A stretch of 64,000 nucleotides of DNA from Geodermatophilus dictyosporus (GCF_900115505.1 NZ_FOWQ01000003.1:186001-250000); one strand, 5' to 3'; positions 8,506 to 17,191 are shown, numbered from the stretch's first letter. Numbers and translations are program-made. The notes: generated from the letters alone by a model not told the origin.

Positions 8506-8829
8506 CGAAACCACCTCCAGCCCCTCATCCTGCGCGTTCGCACCCTATGCGCGTGACGCCCCGCCCGGACTCTCACCCTGCCTCAGAGAGGTCCGCGTGC
8601 CCGCGACGTTGTGGAACCAGCCGGTCGCACTCGGCGCCGGTGGTCACCGGTACAGGTGGACCGGGGCGACGGACGGTGACCCCTCGGCCGTCCCCGCTGT
8701 ACGGTTCGCCGGTGCACGCGGTCCGGGGTGCCCGTGACTGCTCCGCGCCTGGGGGGTCCACGATCCACGGGTCGCGTCGCCTGCGCAGGCTCGTCGTGAG
8801 CCGCGCCGAACACCGGGAGGATTGCGGTC
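8506..8829. other. divergent intergenic promoter region, 324 bases
   Basis: No convincing gene is present. The region must hold promoters for the leftward nucleotidyltransferase/PIG-L pair and for the rightward SDR/epimerase/oxidoreductase operon. A TANNNT hexamer (TACGGT, 8700-8705) is a possible rightward -10 element. GGGAGG at 8815-8820 is the ribosome site of the SDR. Confidence 0.45.
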
Positions 8830-9858
8830 TTGCGAGTCTTGGTCACCGGCACCGAGGGCTACCTCGGGTGCCTGACGGCACAGGAGCTGCTGCGCGGCGG
8901 GCACGACGTCATCGGCGTCGACACCGGCTACTACAAGAACGGCTGGCTCTACCCGGGCCTGGAGCACGTCCCCGAGACGCTCGCGCTCGACATCCGGCGC
9001 CTCGGCCCCGAGCACCTCGAGGGCGTCGAGGCCGTCGTGCACATGGCCGAGCTGTCCAACGACCCGATCGGCGACCTCATCGGGGACGTCACCTACGACA
9101 TCAACCACCACGGCTCGGTGCACCTGGCCGAGGTGGCGAAGGGGGCCGGGGTCCCCCGGTTCGTCTACATGTCCTCCTGCAGCGTCTACGGCGTCGCCGA
9201 GGGCACCGTCGACGAGAGCAGCGAGGTCTCGCCGCAGACCTCCTACGCGCGGTGCAAGGCGCTGGTCGAGCGCGACGTGTCCGCCCTGGCCGGCGACGAC
9301 TTCACCCCGACGTTCCTGCGCAACGCCACCGCCTTCGGCGCCAGCCCGCGGATGCGCTTCGACATCGTCCTGAACAACCTCTCCGGGCTGGCCTGGACGA
9401 CGGGCAAGATCGCCATGACCAGCGACGGCTCGCCGTGGCGGCCCCTGGTGCACGCGCTCGACATCGCCAAGGCCATCCGCATGACGCTGGAGAGCCCGCG
9501 CGAGCGGGTGCACGGCGAGATCTTCAACGTGGGCAGCGAGGGCAACAACTACCGCGTCCGCGACATCGCCGAGATCGTCGCCGCGGAGTTCCCCGGCTGC
9601 GAGCTCACCTTCGGCGACCCGAGCGCCGACAACCGCAGCTACCGGGTCGCCTTCGACCGCATCCGCGAGGTGCTGCCGGGCTACGACACCGACTGGGACG
9701 CCAAGGCCGGCGCCGCCCAGCTGCACCGGGTCTTCGAGTCCATCGACATGGACGAGGCCACCTTCACCGGCCGCGGCCACACCCGGCTCAAGCAGATCGA
9801 GTACCTGATGCGCACGTCGCAGGTCGATCCCCAGCTGTTCTGGAAGGCCCCGCAGTGA
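8830..9858 (+). CDS. NAD-dependent sugar epimerase/dehydratase (extended SDR)
   Basis: A 342-residue extended short-chain dehydrogenase predicted to act on a nucleotide sugar. It has the NAD-binding VLVTGTEGYLG at the N-terminus, VVHMAELSNDP, the serine of YMSSCSVYG, the catalytic YARCK (YxxxK) and RNATAFGASPRMRFD in the substrate-binding part. HGEIFNVGSEGNNYRVRDIAEIV is typical of the C-terminal domain. TTG 8830 is the only start correctly placed relative to GGGAGG (nine bases). Its stop overlaps the GTG of the next gene (GTGA), showing translational coupling. It might be the 4,6-dehydratase or an epimerase step of the CDP-sugar cassette; family membership alone cannot say which. Confidence 0.88.
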   Translation: MRVLVTGTEGYLGCLTAQELLRGGHDVIGVDTGYYKNGWLYPGLEHVPETLALDIRRLGPEHLEGVEAVVHMAELSNDPIGDLIGDVTYDINHHGSVHLAEVAKGAGVPRFVYMSSCSVYGVAEGTVDESSEVSPQTSYARCKALVERDVSALAGDDFTPTFLRNATAFGASPRMRFDIVLNNLSGLAWTTGKIAMTSDGSPWRPLVHALDIAKAIRMTLESPRERVHGEIFNVGSEGNNYRVRDIAEIVAAEFPGCELTFGDPSADNRSYRVAFDRIREVLPGYDTDWDAKAGAAQLHRVFESIDMDEATFTGRGHTRLKQIEYLMRTSQVDPQLFWKAPQ

Positions 9859-10424
9859 AGTACACGCCCCTCGAGGTCGACGGCGTCCACCTCGTGGAGA
9901 TGGAGCCGTTCACCGACGAGCGCGGCGGGTTCGCCCGCTCGTTCGACACGACCGAGTTCGAGGCGCACGGCATGCGCCCCGAGGTCGCCCAGTGCAACGT
10001 CTCCTGGAACCACCGCGCCGGCACGCTGCGCGGCCTGCACCTGTCGGTGCCCGGGCACCCCGAGTCGAAGTTCATCCGCTGCACCCGCGGGGCGATCGTC
10101 GACGTCGCCGTCGACGTGCGGCCCGACTCACCCACGTACATGCAGCACGTGATGGTGGAGCTGACGGCGGAGAACCGGCTGGGGCTCTACCTGCCCCCGC
10201 ACCTGGCGCACGCCTACCAGACGCTGACCGACGACACCGAGGTCCTGTACATGGTCAGCGTCCCGTACGCGCCCGGCGCCGAGGTCGGCTACCGCTACGA
10301 CGACCCCGCCTTCGGCCTGACCTGGCCCCGGGAGGTCGCCGTCATCAGCGACAAGGACGCCTCGTGGCCGGCCTTCGACGCCGAGGCCAACGCCGAGCGC
10401 TTCCGTGCGGGGGTGCCCGCGTGA
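9855..10424 (+). CDS. dTDP-4-dehydrorhamnose 3,5-epimerase-like (RmlC family)
   Basis: A 189-residue cupin of RmlC type. FTDERGGFARSF is the start of the jelly roll, and LRGLHLSVPGHPESKFIRC carries the catalytic histidine and the conserved lysine. AIVDVAVDVRPDSPTYM is the family signature, LPPHLAHAYQTL provides the second histidine, and YRYDDPAFGLTWP is the typical C-terminal pattern. It probably epimerises C3 and/or C5 of a 4-keto nucleotide sugar, which fits placement after an SDR. It starts inside the stop of the SDR gene and its own stop overlaps the next start (GTGA both times), so three proteins are made from one coupled message. Confidence 0.87.
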   Translation: MKYTPLEVDGVHLVEMEPFTDERGGFARSFDTTEFEAHGMRPEVAQCNVSWNHRAGTLRGLHLSVPGHPESKFIRCTRGAIVDVAVDVRPDSPTYMQHVMVELTAENRLGLYLPPHLAHAYQTLTDDTEVLYMVSVPYAPGAEVGYRYDDPAFGLTWPREVAVISDKDASWPAFDAEANAERFRAGVPA

Positions 10425-11767
10425 TCGGCGTCGTCGGGGGAGCGGTCGACACCCTGCTGCGACAGCGGCAGACCGACGGCCGGCCGGTCCGGATGGGCCT
10501 CGTCGGCGCCGGCTTCATGGCCAAGGGCCTGGTCAACCAGGTGGTCAACAGCACGCCGGGCGTGCAGCTGACCGTCGTCTGCAACCGGACGCCGGCCAAG
10601 GCCCACGCGATCGTCACCGAGGCCGGCGCGACGCCGGTGGCCGCGGAGTCCGCCGCGGACGTCGTCCGGATCGCCGCGGCCGGCGACGTCGCCGTCACCG
10701 ACGACATCGCGCTGGTGGCCGGGAGCGACGCCGTCGAGGTCGTCGTCGACGCCACGGGTGCGGTCGCCTTCGGGGCGGACCTCGCGCTCGCGGCGATCGC
10801 CGGTGGCAAGCACCTGGTGCTGCTCAACGCCGAGGTCGACGCCACGCTCGGCCCCCTGCTGGCCACGAAGGCCGACGCGGCCGGCGTCGTCTACTCCGGC
10901 GCCGACGGCGACCAGCCCGCCGTGCAGATGAACCTGATCCGGTTCGTGCGGCAGATCGGGCTGCGGCCGCTCGTGGCCGGCAACATCAAGGGTCTGCAGG
11001 ACCCCTACCGCAACCCCACCACGCAGGAGGGGTTCGCGAAGCGGTGGGGGCAGGACCCCTGGATGGTCACCAGCTTCGCCGACGGCACCAAGGTGAGCGT
11101 CGAGGAGGCCCTGGTCGCCAACGCCGCGGGCTTCAGCGTGCACAAGCGCGGGATGCTCGGACGCGACCACCGCGGGCACGTCGACGAGCTCACCGGCATG
11201 TACGACGTCGAGGAGCTGCGCGCGCTCGGTGGTGCGGTCGACTACGTGGTCGGCGCCCAGCCGGGACCGGGGATCTACGTGCTCGGCGAGCACGACGACC
11301 CCAAGCAGCGGCACTACCTGGAGCTGTACAAGCTGGGCACCGGGCCGCTGTACAGCTTCTACACGCCGTACCACCTCTGCCACTTCGAGGTGCCGACGAC
11401 GGTCGCCCGGGTGGCTCTGCTCGGTGACCCCGCGATCCGGCCGATGGGCGCACCGCAGGTCGACGTCGTCACGATGGCCAAGACCGACCTGCCCGCCGGC
11501 ACGGCGCTCGACCGGCCCGGGGGCTACCACTACTACGGCGAGGCGGAGCGGGCCGACGTCACCCACCGGGACGGGCTGCTGCCGCTCGGCCTGGCGGAGG
11601 GCTGCACCCTGCTCCGGGACGTCGCCAAGGACGAGGTCATCCGGTACGACGACGTGGCCGTCCCCGGAGGGCGGTTGGTCGACCGGCTCCGCGCGGAGCA
11701 GGACGAGCGCTTCTTCGGGACGCCGGCGTCACCGGCGCTCACGGGCACCGTCACCGTCTCCCGCTGA
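10421..11767 (+). CDS. NAD(P)-dependent oxidoreductase with C-terminal SAF domain
   Basis: A 448-residue protein with an N-terminal Rossmann domain (MGLVGAGFMAKGLVNQVV, then VVVDATGAVAFGADLALAAI) resembling the NAD-binding half of homoserine dehydrogenase. A central catalytic-type domain includes GADGDQPAVQMNLIRFV and AGNIKGLQDPYRNP. A C-terminal SAF-like region runs from KTDLPAGTALDRPGGYHYYG to CTLLRDVAKDEVIRYDDV. Proteins with this architecture occur in sugar-nucleotide and lipopolysaccharide clusters, but a reaction is not established to my knowledge. It presumably reduces or rearranges the keto-sugar made by the two preceding enzymes. GTG 10421 overlaps the previous TGA. It is the last gene before a strong terminator. 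Confidence 0.82.
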   Translation: MIGVVGGAVDTLLRQRQTDGRPVRMGLVGAGFMAKGLVNQVVNSTPGVQLTVVCNRTPAKAHAIVTEAGATPVAAESAADVVRIAAAGDVAVTDDIALVAGSDAVEVVVDATGAVAFGADLALAAIAGGKHLVLLNAEVDATLGPLLATKADAAGVVYSGADGDQPAVQMNLIRFVRQIGLRPLVAGNIKGLQDPYRNPTTQEGFAKRWGQDPWMVTSFADGTKVSVEEALVANAAGFSVHKRGMLGRDHRGHVDELTGMYDVEELRALGGAVDYVVGAQPGPGIYVLGEHDDPKQRHYLELYKLGTGPLYSFYTPYHLCHFEVPTTVARVALLGDPAIRPMGAPQVDVVTMAKTDLPAGTALDRPGGYHYYGEAERADVTHRDGLLPLGLAEGCTLLRDVAKDEVIRYDDVAVPGGRLVDRLRAEQDERFFGTPASPALTGTVTVSR

Positions 11768-11772
11768 GCGCT

Positions 11773-11814
11773 CCGGCGCCGCGACGCGTCCCGGAGGGGC
11801 GTGCGCGGCGCCGG
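11773..11814. terminator. strong bidirectional terminator between convergent genes
   Basis: An 11-bp perfect stem (CCGGCGCCGCG with CGCGGCGCCGG) is extended by a further ACGC/GCGT pairing inside a one-base bulge. It separates the sugar-nucleotide operon from the convergent MerR gene. Confidence 0.8.
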
Positions 11815-11829
11815 TCGGCAGTCCCCCGG

Positions 11830-12291
11830 TCACCGGGTCGGTGCCACCGCGTCCCGGTGACCGTCCGACTGCGCGAGGAGGTCGTGCGCGCCTCCCCTGC
11901 CGCTCGTCTCCTCGGCCCGGAGCACGGAGATGAAGTCGTCCGCCCACTCGAGGTTCCGCTTCAGCTTGTCCCGGCGCGCGGTGGCCTCGGAGAGGAAACC
12001 GCGCAGGCGGTCCAGGAGGTCTCGGCGCTCGGCGTCCGTCGCGCCGCTCGGGTCCCGTAGTCCCGCCACGACGTCGAGGAGCTGACGCATCTCCTCGACG
12101 CTGAAGCCGAGTGGCTTCATCCGGCGGATCACCATCAGCTTCTCGTAGTCGGCCTCGCTGTACAGCCGGAACTTGCCGGCGGTCCGGGCCGACGGGCTGA
12201 GCAGCCCGGTCTCGTCGTAGTGGCGGATCGTGGGCTGCGACAGCCCCGTCCGCTCGGCGAGCTCGCCGATGCGCATGAGACGCGCCGCCAT
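11830..12291 (-). CDS. MerR-family transcriptional regulator
   Basis: A 153-residue DNA-binding protein. The N-terminal winged helix-turn-helix has MRIGELAERTGLSQPTIRHYDETGLL, followed by the wing (KFRLYSEADYEKL) and the MerR helix KPLGFSVEEMRQLLD. A predicted coiled-coil dimerisation helix, rich in Arg, Lys and Leu, covers residues 85-120. No cysteine effector site of metal-sensing MerR proteins is present, so the signal is unknown. ATG 12289-12291 has GGAAGG nine bases upstream; ATG 12274-12276 is an alternative. It is divergent from the acyltransferase at 12541 and may control it and itself. Confidence 0.9.
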   Translation of the reverse strand: MAARLMRIGELAERTGLSQPTIRHYDETGLLSPSARTAGKFRLYSEADYEKLMVIRRMKPLGFSVEEMRQLLDVVAGLRDPSGATDAERRDLLDRLRGFLSEATARRDKLKRNLEWADDFISVLRAEETSGRGGAHDLLAQSDGHRDAVAPTR

Positions 12292-12415
12292 GTCGATCTG
12301 CCTTCCTGCCCGGTCGACCGGGACGCCTCCACGGCGGCAGACCGTGCCGACCCAGCGCCGCAGGTTACCCGGCGCGACGGAGGCGCGGGGCTCCCGGGGA
12401 GGCGGATCCCGGGCC

Positions 12416-12443
12416 TAACCTTCATCTCAGGTGAGAGTAGGGT
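12416..12443 (+). promoter_or_regulatory. candidate promoter/operator between MerR gene and acyltransferase
   Basis: Two actinobacterial -10-like hexamers, TAACCT (12416-12421) and TAGGGT (12438-12443), flank a 12-base palindrome with perfect 5-base arms (TCTCA GG TGAGA, 12425-12436). A short palindrome inside a promoter next to a divergent merR gene is what a MerR operator looks like, but spacing to a -35 element cannot be established by eye. Confidence 0.35.
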
Positions 12444-12540
12444 CGTCGCGTGCGGGACGTGCCTCGGGTGCGAGGCGGCCGTCCGCGCCCGGTCCGGCGG
12501 ACCCGGAGGCGGCCGGACGGGCTGGGCCCGGAGGAGGGGA

Positions 12541-13731
12541 GTGCTCGTGACGGGCGACGGGAGTCCGCAGCCCCACGCCGCGCTGTCGCCCGTTCCTGCC
12601 GCAGGCGGCGGCCCGGGCGCGGGTGTGTCTGCTCGGCAGGTGGAGACGCTGGCGCAGGCCTTCGACCCCCGTCGCAACAGCCTGGCGGTGCTGCGCCTGG
12701 GGTTCGCCGCAGTCGTCGCCGTGGCGCACGCGCTGGCCGTCGGCTTCGGCTGGCAGCCGCACCTCGGAGCCACGGCGCTGGGCGACCTCGCGGTCGACGG
12801 GTTCTTCGTCCTGAGCGGCTTCCTGGTGACCCGCAGTTTCCTCCGCCTGGAGGCGCCGGGCCGGTTCGTGTGGCACCGGTTCCTGCGGATCATGCCGGGC
12901 TTCTGGGTCTGCCTGGTCGTGACCGCGCTCGTGGTCGCCCCGCTGGCGGCCGTGCTCGTCGGCCGGACGCCCGGGTCGGTGTTCACGGCCGGCGAGGACC
13001 CGGCGTGGCGCTACGTGGTGGTGAACGCCGCCCTGCCCGTCCTGCAGTACGAGATCGCCGGCATCGCCGCGGACGACGGCGAGTCGGTCTTCGACGGATC
13101 GCTGTGGACCCTGCAGTACGAGGCCTTCTGCTACGGGGTCGTCTGGGTGCTCGGCGTGACGGCGGTCCTCCGGCGCGAGCGTGGAGTGGTCCTGGCCGTG
13201 TGCGTCGCCGTGTGGGCCGGCACGCTCCTCGAGCACGCCGGGCTCATCCCGTTCGACGTCCCGTTGCTGGCCAACGACCAGCTGCTGCGCTTCCTCCTCG
13301 TCTTCCTGCTGGGGGCGGCGGGGTTCCTGTTCGCCGACGTGGTGCCCGTGCGGGCCTCCTGGGCCGTGATGAGCGCGGTCGTCGTCCTCGCCGGCGCGTT
13401 CCTCCCCGACCACCGGGTGGTGGGCGCACTGTCCTTCGCCTACCTGTGCGTCTACGGGATGGTGCGCCTGCCCCTGCGCTGGACGCCGTCCTGGGACCTG
13501 TCCTACGGGCTGTACGTGTACCACTGGCCCGTGCAGCTGCTCCTGCTCCTCGCCGGGGGGACCGCGCTGGGGTCGGTGGCCTACGTCCTCGTCAGCCTGG
13601 GCGCAGCCCTGGTGCTGGCCGCGCTGTCCTGGGTGGCGGTCGAGGGTCCGGCCCTGCGGCTCAAGGACGCCCGGCCCCCGGCGCTCCGACCGGGGGGCCG
13701 TCGTCGCGGCGGTCCCGATCTCCTCGTGTGA
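12541..13731 (+). CDS. acyltransferase family 3 membrane protein (OafA-like)
   Basis: A 396-residue, about 10-helix membrane protein predicted to transfer an acetyl or other acyl group onto a sugar across the membrane. It begins RRNSLAVLRLGFAAVVAVAHAL (the conserved R/H region), then LAVDGFFVLSGFLVTRSF and FVWHRFLRIMPGFWV, hallmark motifs of the OafA/NodX family. DGSLWTLQYEAFCYGVVWVLG follows, and LSYGLYVYHWPVQLLLLL lies near the C-terminus. GTG 12541 directly follows GGAGGAGGGGA; upstream in-frame starts lie in low-complexity sequence. No SGNH domain is fused. It likely decorates the glycan of this locus. Confidence 0.9.
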   Translation: MLVTGDGSPQPHAALSPVPAAGGGPGAGVSARQVETLAQAFDPRRNSLAVLRLGFAAVVAVAHALAVGFGWQPHLGATALGDLAVDGFFVLSGFLVTRSFLRLEAPGRFVWHRFLRIMPGFWVCLVVTALVVAPLAAVLVGRTPGSVFTAGEDPAWRYVVVNAALPVLQYEIAGIAADDGESVFDGSLWTLQYEAFCYGVVWVLGVTAVLRRERGVVLAVCVAVWAGTLLEHAGLIPFDVPLLANDQLLRFLLVFLLGAAGFLFADVVPVRASWAVMSAVVVLAGAFLPDHRVVGALSFAYLCVYGMVRLPLRWTPSWDLSYGLYVYHWPVQLLLLLAGGTALGSVAYVLVSLGAALVLAALSWVAVEGPALRLKDARPPALRPGGRRRGGPDLLV

Positions 13732-13951
13732 GACGTGTGACGAACGGGGTCGCCGAGACCGGGAAATACTCACCGTGACTGTACGAACGCGGACTGCTCG
13801 TGCAAGCATCCCAATGTCGTTGTCGATATTCGTCCGATCACGCCGAGTGTCGGACGCGCGGAGGACGCCTTCCCGTGATCCACCCCTCTTCCACCTCGTG
13901 CGCCGTACCCGCCACGCACGTGTCCGCCCGCCTCGCCGGGAGCCGGATCTG

Positions 13952-15589
13952 ATGGCCCGCCACTCGTACGAGCGCACCCCCCTCCGCGCCGACGGCCAGG
14001 GCACCGCGCCCGGGGCCGTGCCACGACCCGCAGGGTCCGTCCGCCCCGACGACGACGGCGTCGTGCACCTGATCCAGGGGCCGCGTCCCCGCCCGGACGG
14101 CGCCCCGCATCCGGAGCGGACGTCCGGCGAGGAGCCGGGGACCCGGCCCGTCGCCGGCGCCGGCCGGCCGGCGCCGACCCGTGAGCTCCCCGCCGCCCCC
14201 GCCCGCTCCCACCGGCACCCGCAGCGCGGCGCACGGGCCGAGCGGCCCGGCGCGGGTCGCTCCCGGGCCCGCCGCGAGCGGACGAGCTCCGGAGGCGGCC
14301 GGGCGCACGGCTTCCTCGCCTACGCCATGGGTCTGGTCCTGGTCCTGTCGGCCGTGTACGGCGTCGCCCACACCGCGGGCGCCGGCGGGGACGTCGTCAC
14401 CGACAACGCCTCCTCCCGGTGGCACCTGGACGGACGCCCCACGTGGAAGGACGCCGGCGTCTGGTTCCGGTCGTGGGGCACTCACCGCAGCGCGCAGGCC
14501 GCCGCGGCGCGGGCAGCGGCCCCGACGGCCGGCACGGTCCCGTCGGCGACCGCCCCGACCCCCGAGGACGAGGACGCGGACGCGGACGACGCGCAGACCG
14601 CGGGCACCGTCCCGCCCCCTGCGACGGACACCGGGACCGGCGAGCAGACCGGGACCGCGACCGCGCAGGCCGCCGAGGCCGGCTCGGTCGGCGCGACCAC
14701 CGGGCCGTCCCTCCCTGCGGGCACGTGGCTGTCCGGTGCCTCCGGTGAGGGTGTCTCCGACGGGTCCCTCGCCGCGTGGCGGGGCAGTCCCCTCGGGATC
14801 GCCGGCACGTGGTCGGACAACAACGAGGCGATGGTCGAGCTCTGGCAGCTGCACGAGGACGGCGAGTACGGGTCCTGGCAGCAGCCCCTCGACATCGCGA
14901 TCGGCGGCATCAGCGACGACGAGAGCTGGGCCGAGGCCGCCGGCGGCGCCTACGACGCGCGCTGGCGGGAGTCCCTGCTCAACCTCCGCGAGCTGCGCGA
15001 GGGCAAGGGCACCACCTACATCCGCCTCGCCCACGAGATGAACGGCACCTGGTTCCCGTGGTCGGTCGCGGCCGACGAGGCCGGCGACTTCATCCGCTCC
15101 TGGCAGCGGTTCCGGGCACTGCAGCAGGAGGTCTTCCCGGCCGCGCAGCTCGTGTTCTGCGTCAACCGGGACTCCAGCGACAACGACCTCGACTGGCGCG
15201 AGATCTTCCCCGGGGCCGAGTACGTCGACGTCATGGGCGTCGACTACTACAACCAGTGGCCGTACGTGGACACCCGCGCGGAGTGGGAGGAGTCCCTCGT
15301 CGAGACCGACGGGTACGGCGCCCCCAAGGGCCTGCAGGCGCACCTCGACTTCGCCCGCAGCGTCGGGCTGCCCCTGTCCGTCGGGGAGTGGTCGGGCAAC
15401 GCCGACGAGGGTGACTCGGTGGCCTTCATGGAGGGCATGCACGAGTTCTTCGCGGCCAATGCCGGCAGCGGACCCGGACAGCTGCTCTACGAGGTCCAGT
15501 TCAACGTCGACAAGGACGGCCGGCGCTGGCTGCTCTACGGCGACACCCGCATGCCGGCCTCGGCCGCGGCCTACCGCGCGCTCTGGTGA
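13952..15589 (+). CDS. membrane-anchored GH26-like glycoside hydrolase (paralogue 2)
   Basis: A 545-residue protein: a disordered Pro/Arg/Ala-rich cytoplasmic tail (1-115), one membrane helix (about 120-145, FLAYAMGLVLVLSAVYGVAH), a Thr/Ala/Pro-rich linker to about 245, and a GH26-like catalytic domain. E362 (LAHEMNGTWF) is the expected acid/base and E479 (VGEWSGN) the nucleophile, with the same 117-residue spacing as in the paralogue at 3628. Much of the domain is near identical, for example AGTWSDNNEAMVELWQLH. ATG 13952 has GGGAG about nine bases upstream; the frame is open back to 13775. The long linker suggests it reaches through the wall. Its role is inferred to be release, trimming or length control of the exported polysaccharide. 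Confidence 0.86.
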   Translation: MARHSYERTPLRADGQGTAPGAVPRPAGSVRPDDDGVVHLIQGPRPRPDGAPHPERTSGEEPGTRPVAGAGRPAPTRELPAAPARSHRHPQRGARAERPGAGRSRARRERTSSGGGRAHGFLAYAMGLVLVLSAVYGVAHTAGAGGDVVTDNASSRWHLDGRPTWKDAGVWFRSWGTHRSAQAAAARAAAPTAGTVPSATAPTPEDEDADADDAQTAGTVPPPATDTGTGEQTGTATAQAAEAGSVGATTGPSLPAGTWLSGASGEGVSDGSLAAWRGSPLGIAGTWSDNNEAMVELWQLHEDGEYGSWQQPLDIAIGGISDDESWAEAAGGAYDARWRESLLNLRELREGKGTTYIRLAHEMNGTWFPWSVAADEAGDFIRSWQRFRALQQEVFPAAQLVFCVNRDSSDNDLDWREIFPGAEYVDVMGVDYYNQWPYVDTRAEWEESLVETDGYGAPKGLQAHLDFARSVGLPLSVGEWSGNADEGDSVAFMEGMHEFFAANAGSGPGQLLYEVQFNVDKDGRRWLLYGDTRMPASAAAYRALW

Positions 15590-15611
15590 CCTCCCACCCC
15601 CGGTGAGCCGG

Positions 15612-15647
15612 CCGCCGGGTGCGCTCCCTCACGGGCGCACCCGGCGG
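15612..15647 (+). terminator. terminator hairpin after the second GH26-like gene
   Basis: A perfect 13-bp stem (CCGCCGGGTGCGC with GCGCACCCGGCGG, 10-base loop) lies 23 bases after the stop codon. Confidence 0.8.
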
Positions 15648-15735
15648 ACGCCGTCGGACCCGTCCCGGCGCCCGACGGTGTCCCCCATCGGGTGCAGGAG
15701 GCCGGTCCTCGGACCGCGGGGCGGTGCGTGACCGG

Positions 15736-15741
15736 TAACCT
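15736..15741 (+). promoter_or_regulatory. -10 box of a leaderless promoter for the flippase gene
   Basis: TAACCT lies seven bases before the GTG at 15749, placing the predicted transcription start on the start codon itself. The same arrangement precedes dnaX (63568). Confidence 0.55.
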
Positions 15742-15748
15742 GCAGCGC

Positions 15749-17080
15749 GTGCCTCCGTCCGCCCGGTCCCGTGCGGACCGGGGCAAGGGCCTGCGGGGTG
15801 TGCTCGGCCGGGCCGGCTGGAACCTGGCCGACCAGGCCGTCTCGAGCGCCACCAACCTGCTCCTGTCCGTCCTCGCCGCCCGGGCGCTGTCCGTCGACGG
15901 GTTCGGCGCGTTCTCGGTCGCCTTCACCATCTACTCGTTCCTCATCGCCGGCGGACGGGCGATGATCAGCCGGCCGCTCGCGGTCCGCTACGCGGCCGCC
16001 GCGCCCGAGCGCTACCGGGCCGCCGCCCAGTCGGCCACCGGGGCGACCGTGCTGCTCGGCGTCGCCTCCGGCCTGGTGGTCGCCGGGGCCGGGCTGTTCT
16101 TCCTCGGGGGACCGCTCGGGACGTCGCTGCTCTGGATGGGCGCGCTGATGCCCGGCCTGCTGCTGCAGGACATGTGGCGGATGGTCTTCATCACCGAGGG
16201 CCGGCCCCGGGCCGCCTTCGTCAACGACTCGGTGTGGGGCGTGGTCCAGGTGGGCCTCGTCGCCGCCTTCATCGCGCTGGACCGCCAGAGCGCCGCGACC
16301 CTCCTCCTCGCCTGGGGCGGTGCCGCGTTCCTGGTGGCCCTGCTCGGCATCCGCCAGTTCCGCGGCCGCCCGAAGCTGCGCACCAGCCTCCGCTGGGTGG
16401 CCGAGCAGCGTGATCTGTTGAAGTACTACCTGGCGTCCTTCATCGCGATCATGGGTGCCAGCCAGATCACGCTCCTGCTCATCGCCGGGCTCGGCAGTCC
16501 CGCGGACGTCGGGGCGCTGCGCGCAGCGCAGGTGGTCCTGGGGCCGCTGAACCTGATGACGTACGCCCTCCAGGCCTTCGCCATCCCGGAGATCGCCCGG
16601 CGCCGGCCCCGGGGACGGCGGGGGCTGCAGGTCGCGACGGCCCTGTCCGGGGTCCTCCTGCTGGCCAGCATCGTGTGGGGGGCCGCTGCCGTCGCGCTGC
16701 CCGAGCGGGTCGGCGCCTTCCTCCTCGGCGACACGTGGACCTCCGCCGAGGACGTGCTGCCCGCGACCCTCGTGGGGGTGGTGGCGAGCGCGGTCGCCTT
16801 CGGGGCCAACACGCTCCTGGTGGCCCTGGGCTACGCCAAGGAGACGTTCCGGATCAACGCCATGCTGGCCCCGGGCTTCTTCCTCTTCGGTCTCACCGGT
16901 CTCGAGCTGGGAGGCGCGGCCGGCGCGGCACTGGGACTGTCCCTCGCCCAGGTCGTGGTGACCCCGGCGCTGTGGTGGCGGGCCGTCGTGCTCATGCGCC
17001 GCGAGACCAGGGATCCCGGCGCGCGGCCGGTCGGCGAGCAGTCCCAGGAGGGACGCACCGGCGCCCTGGACCCGGCCTGA
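15749..17080 (+). CDS. polysaccharide flippase-like protein (Wzx/MATE-type)
   Basis: A 443-residue polytopic membrane protein of the oligosaccharidyl-lipid flippase type, predicted to move the lipid-linked repeat unit outwards. It has 12 or more hydrophobic segments, the opening AGWNLADQAVSSATNLLLSVLAARALSVDGFGAF typical of PST family members, and a charged central loop between the two halves. GTG 15749 is preferred because of the leaderless -10 box; GTG 15728 is in frame and would add seven residues. No specific substrate residues are recognisable. It faces the Wzy-like polymerase gene convergently, and the two should act in the same pathway. Confidence 0.85.
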   Translation: MPPSARSRADRGKGLRGVLGRAGWNLADQAVSSATNLLLSVLAARALSVDGFGAFSVAFTIYSFLIAGGRAMISRPLAVRYAAAAPERYRAAAQSATGATVLLGVASGLVVAGAGLFFLGGPLGTSLLWMGALMPGLLLQDMWRMVFITEGRPRAAFVNDSVWGVVQVGLVAAFIALDRQSAATLLLAWGGAAFLVALLGIRQFRGRPKLRTSLRWVAEQRDLLKYYLASFIAIMGASQITLLLIAGLGSPADVGALRAAQVVLGPLNLMTYALQAFAIPEIARRRPRGRRGLQVATALSGVLLLASIVWGAAAVALPERVGAFLLGDTWTSAEDVLPATLVGVVASAVAFGANTLLVALGYAKETFRINAMLAPGFFLFGLTGLELGGAAGAALGLSLAQVVVTPALWWRAVVLMRRETRDPGARPVGEQSQEGRTGALDPA

Positions 17081-17126
17081 GCAGCCCGCCACCGAGCCGA
17101 CCTGCCGCGGAGGGACCGCCCCGCCA

Positions 17127-17163
17127 CCGGCCGTCCCGCACGGGGCAGCCGCTGCACGGCCGG
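17127..17163. terminator. hairpin between convergent flippase and polymerase genes
   Basis: A 7-bp perfect outer stem (CCGGCCG with CGGCCGG) and an inner CCC/GGG stem lie in the 111-base convergent gap. Confidence 0.55.
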
Positions 17164-17191
17164 TCCGGGCCCGCGGCGACCCGGCCAGGGG

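Noticed and set aside
12450..13778. GTG with a TAGGGT box six bases upstream, as a leaderless gene
   Set aside because: The resulting 442-residue product is Arg/Pro/Gly-rich and out of frame with the acyltransferase; the box more likely serves the acyltransferase promoter.
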